Source of the DNA: Sabellastarte sp. h YS-2021
Lineage: Eukaryota; Annelida; Polychaeta; Sabellida; Sabellidae
DNA length: 64,000 nt
Direction of reading: 5' to 3'
Assembly: GCA_964017235.1 (NCBI GenBank)
Contig: OZ024933.1
Coordinates: forward strand, 58,882,255-58,946,254
Shown here: positions 39,801 through 42,800 of the stretch, one piece after another
Numbering within the stretch: the stretch's first letter is position 1
How the letters are laid out: each line of letters opens with the position of its first letter
Notes under the pieces: generated by a model
What the model was told of the DNA's origin: nothing
Database searches by the model: none
What the model saw: the letters and a program-made list of their open reading frames with translations, nothing else
Made by a program: the position numbers and the translations under genes

Positions 39801-42800
39801 AACTTAGATTCATGTTAAAACACACTCATAAGCTCATTTATTACGTGTTTATGCTTAAACTCAAACATTTTACAAGATAGAAAATTCTTAAACTCATCTT
39901 AAAACTCACACATAAACTCCCCCGAATCTATACTCAAACTCAAAGAGAAGAATAGGCTGCCTTCATGTCTCTGTTTTGCATCTTCATAATTATGTGTATA
40001 TTTGCAAACAATAGCCCTGACAACAGTTGGCTTTACAACTGGATATAATAAAAAGAGAAGAGTCTGTTAGGTTGACAAAGGAACACTTCAGTTGAAGCAA
40101 AAACTCAGAAGTTGAGCTTATACTCATGTGAGATTACTTTTGAAAATAATATAAGTACGAGTTTTAGAATCTTTGTAAATGGATTTTTTTATTCTGTATA
40201 GAAATCAAGATATAGGATTCCTTGATTCATACATTTTGTTGAATTCACTATTTTTAGGGGTGCAAGAACTTTGCTTAGACTGTCCTTTAGATTACACCAC
40301 AAAAGGAGAGGCTACCTATGGGGAGAGGAATGAAGTCTGTCAGTCTCCAGGTATGTTTAATGTGAATGGATTTTATGTATGGGTCATACAATTATGCACC
40401 CTGTAAAAGTTATATATTGACAGTTTTATAGGGAGTACAACCACTTTAACATTGGGGAATATGGTATATCTCAAACCATTCCGAGTCTTGGGTCAATGTA
40501 AGGTCACAAAAAGTTTATCTGAGACAAATAAAAATGAGACTCTTCATTTGCATGTACACTTCCAATTACCTCCATTGTCTCTGTGACAATTCAACCAGGA
40601 TTGACCATGGTTACCACTGTTAATCATCACCAACTTATAATGCATAAGGTTCCAAGAAACCATAATTAACCTATTGTTGAAAAAATTTCTGAATTGGCAT
40701 AATGTTGATGAGTATATATATCAATACAATTGGTTGTACATGTTCTGAATGGCTGTAGAGTAGCAGTTTTTACAGCAGGGAAATCCATGTCACTTCATTT
40801 GTAAGGGAATCCAGCACAATAAGTTTGGAATGTCAAATCAAAACTTCTAAGATATCAGAATTTTCAAAATCTTTTAGAAAGCTTGTTTATATTGTAAGAT
40901 TAAATAGGGATTCCAAAACTAAAAGCCCTGGCTCATATGTAATTAAAACTGATCATAGACTTATGGTGCTTAATCTCAACAGCAATAGGTCACAAAATCA
41001 TCATTTTTAAGTAGCATTAAACAAGAGTTTGATCTGACATGTAATATTCTAGTTTAAATTTACTTTTACAGAAAAGACATCTGCAAAGACGCTGGGCCTG
41101 GCTATTGGTGTACCAGTGGGTGTCCTCCTCCTGCTATTTATCTGTATAATCCTGTACTGTGTTGTTCGAAAACCAAGGTATGTATCCCTACTCTGCAGAT
41201 ATTGCACATGTGAAAATAGTAGACTGTATAGGACTGGAAGCCCGATGTTTACCAGGGCCCATGTTAGCTAGTATTCTTATTCTTAAAATTAGAAATTTCT
41301 TAGAAAATCAATATTTTCTTTGAAAAAAATTCATAGAATAAGAAACATTTCAAAGTATAAACATTTTAAAAAATTTCTATGAAAGTGCATTTGCAATACA
41401 TTTTTTCCACTGTCCTTATGACTTTAAAAAATTTTTCTTAAATTTAAAACTTCTTAGCCTTATTAGAAATTTCTTATTCTTAAAGTCTTTTTATGAAAAA
41501 AAAAAGGATTGTTTCCTCAGGAACTTGTAATAAGAATAATTCTAAGAATGTTTACGTGGTGAGCATATTGACCTTAGAGTTGGGTTCTAGTTATTCCTAA
41601 CTTCCACTTAAAGTACTTTGAAAAATACTACATTTTCTTGTGTTCAGATCTCAAAATTGATTTCAATTACTCTTATATTTGAATCACACTGGTCAAGATT
41701 ATAATCAGTTCATACCTCATCTATATGCATTGGGTGCATAAAATCAAGCAGATTGCTCTGAAAATGTATGATATGTGAGGTCCAAACTAAACAGTTGTTT
41801 AATTTACTGATATTTAATGGGGGGGGGGGGGGGGGGGGTCATTTCAGAATGCTATTTGCTTTTTGTGACCCATGCTCAAATATTATGAACAATGGGGGGG
41901 GGCATAATTAGAGAGTAGTGTGTTTCTTATAGAAATTACGGTATGTTTGTAAATAGTACCAGATGGAAAAGTAAGACAGGGGTTTTAAGATTAACTAATT
42001 GCAAATGGTGATTTCAGTCATTATGTCCACCCCACTGGGGGGTGGACATATTATTTTTGCTTTTTCCGCTGTCCGGCGTCACACTTGGTTTCCAGACATT
42101 TTAAGCAACAGTTCTTATCCTATCTTTACCAAATTTGGCATGCAGGTTTATTACGTTAATAGCTTGTATGGGATTGCTTTTGGTGATGATAGCTCTATAG
42201 CTAACTGAGTAATAGCTACTTTGCTACTTTTGAGTATCTTTTTGGTTTCCAGACATTTTAAGGAATGCTATTAAGCCTATCTTTCTGAAATTTGGTATGG
42301 AGGTTCATTGGGTTAATAGCGTGTATGGGATTGCTTTTGGGGGGAATTGCTTCATAGATCAGTGAGTAATTAATTAAATAAATGAGTAATTGGCTATTTT
42401 GAGTACTGAAAAAGGCAAATGTGCTCATATCTCCTAAACCGTGCGAGATAGAGCGATTTCGTCGAAATTTTCGTTCCACAGGGTATCTAAGGAATGTAAT
42501 CTTTGCAATTTTCAAAAAATTTTCCCCTCCCCAAAAATGCCGGCCATTTTGAATTTTCGAACTTTTGCCAAAAATGGCAAAACACAAATTTGCTTTTATC
42601 TCCTTAACCGTGCGAGATAGAGCAATTTCGTCGAAATTTTCGACCCACAGGGTATCTGAGGAATATATTCTTTGCAATTTTCAAAACATTTTCCCCTCCC
42701 CAAAAATGGCAGCCATTTCGAATTTTTGCCAAAAATGGCAAAACACAAATTTGCTTCTATCTCCTTAACCATGCGAGATAGAGCGATTTCGTTGAAATTT

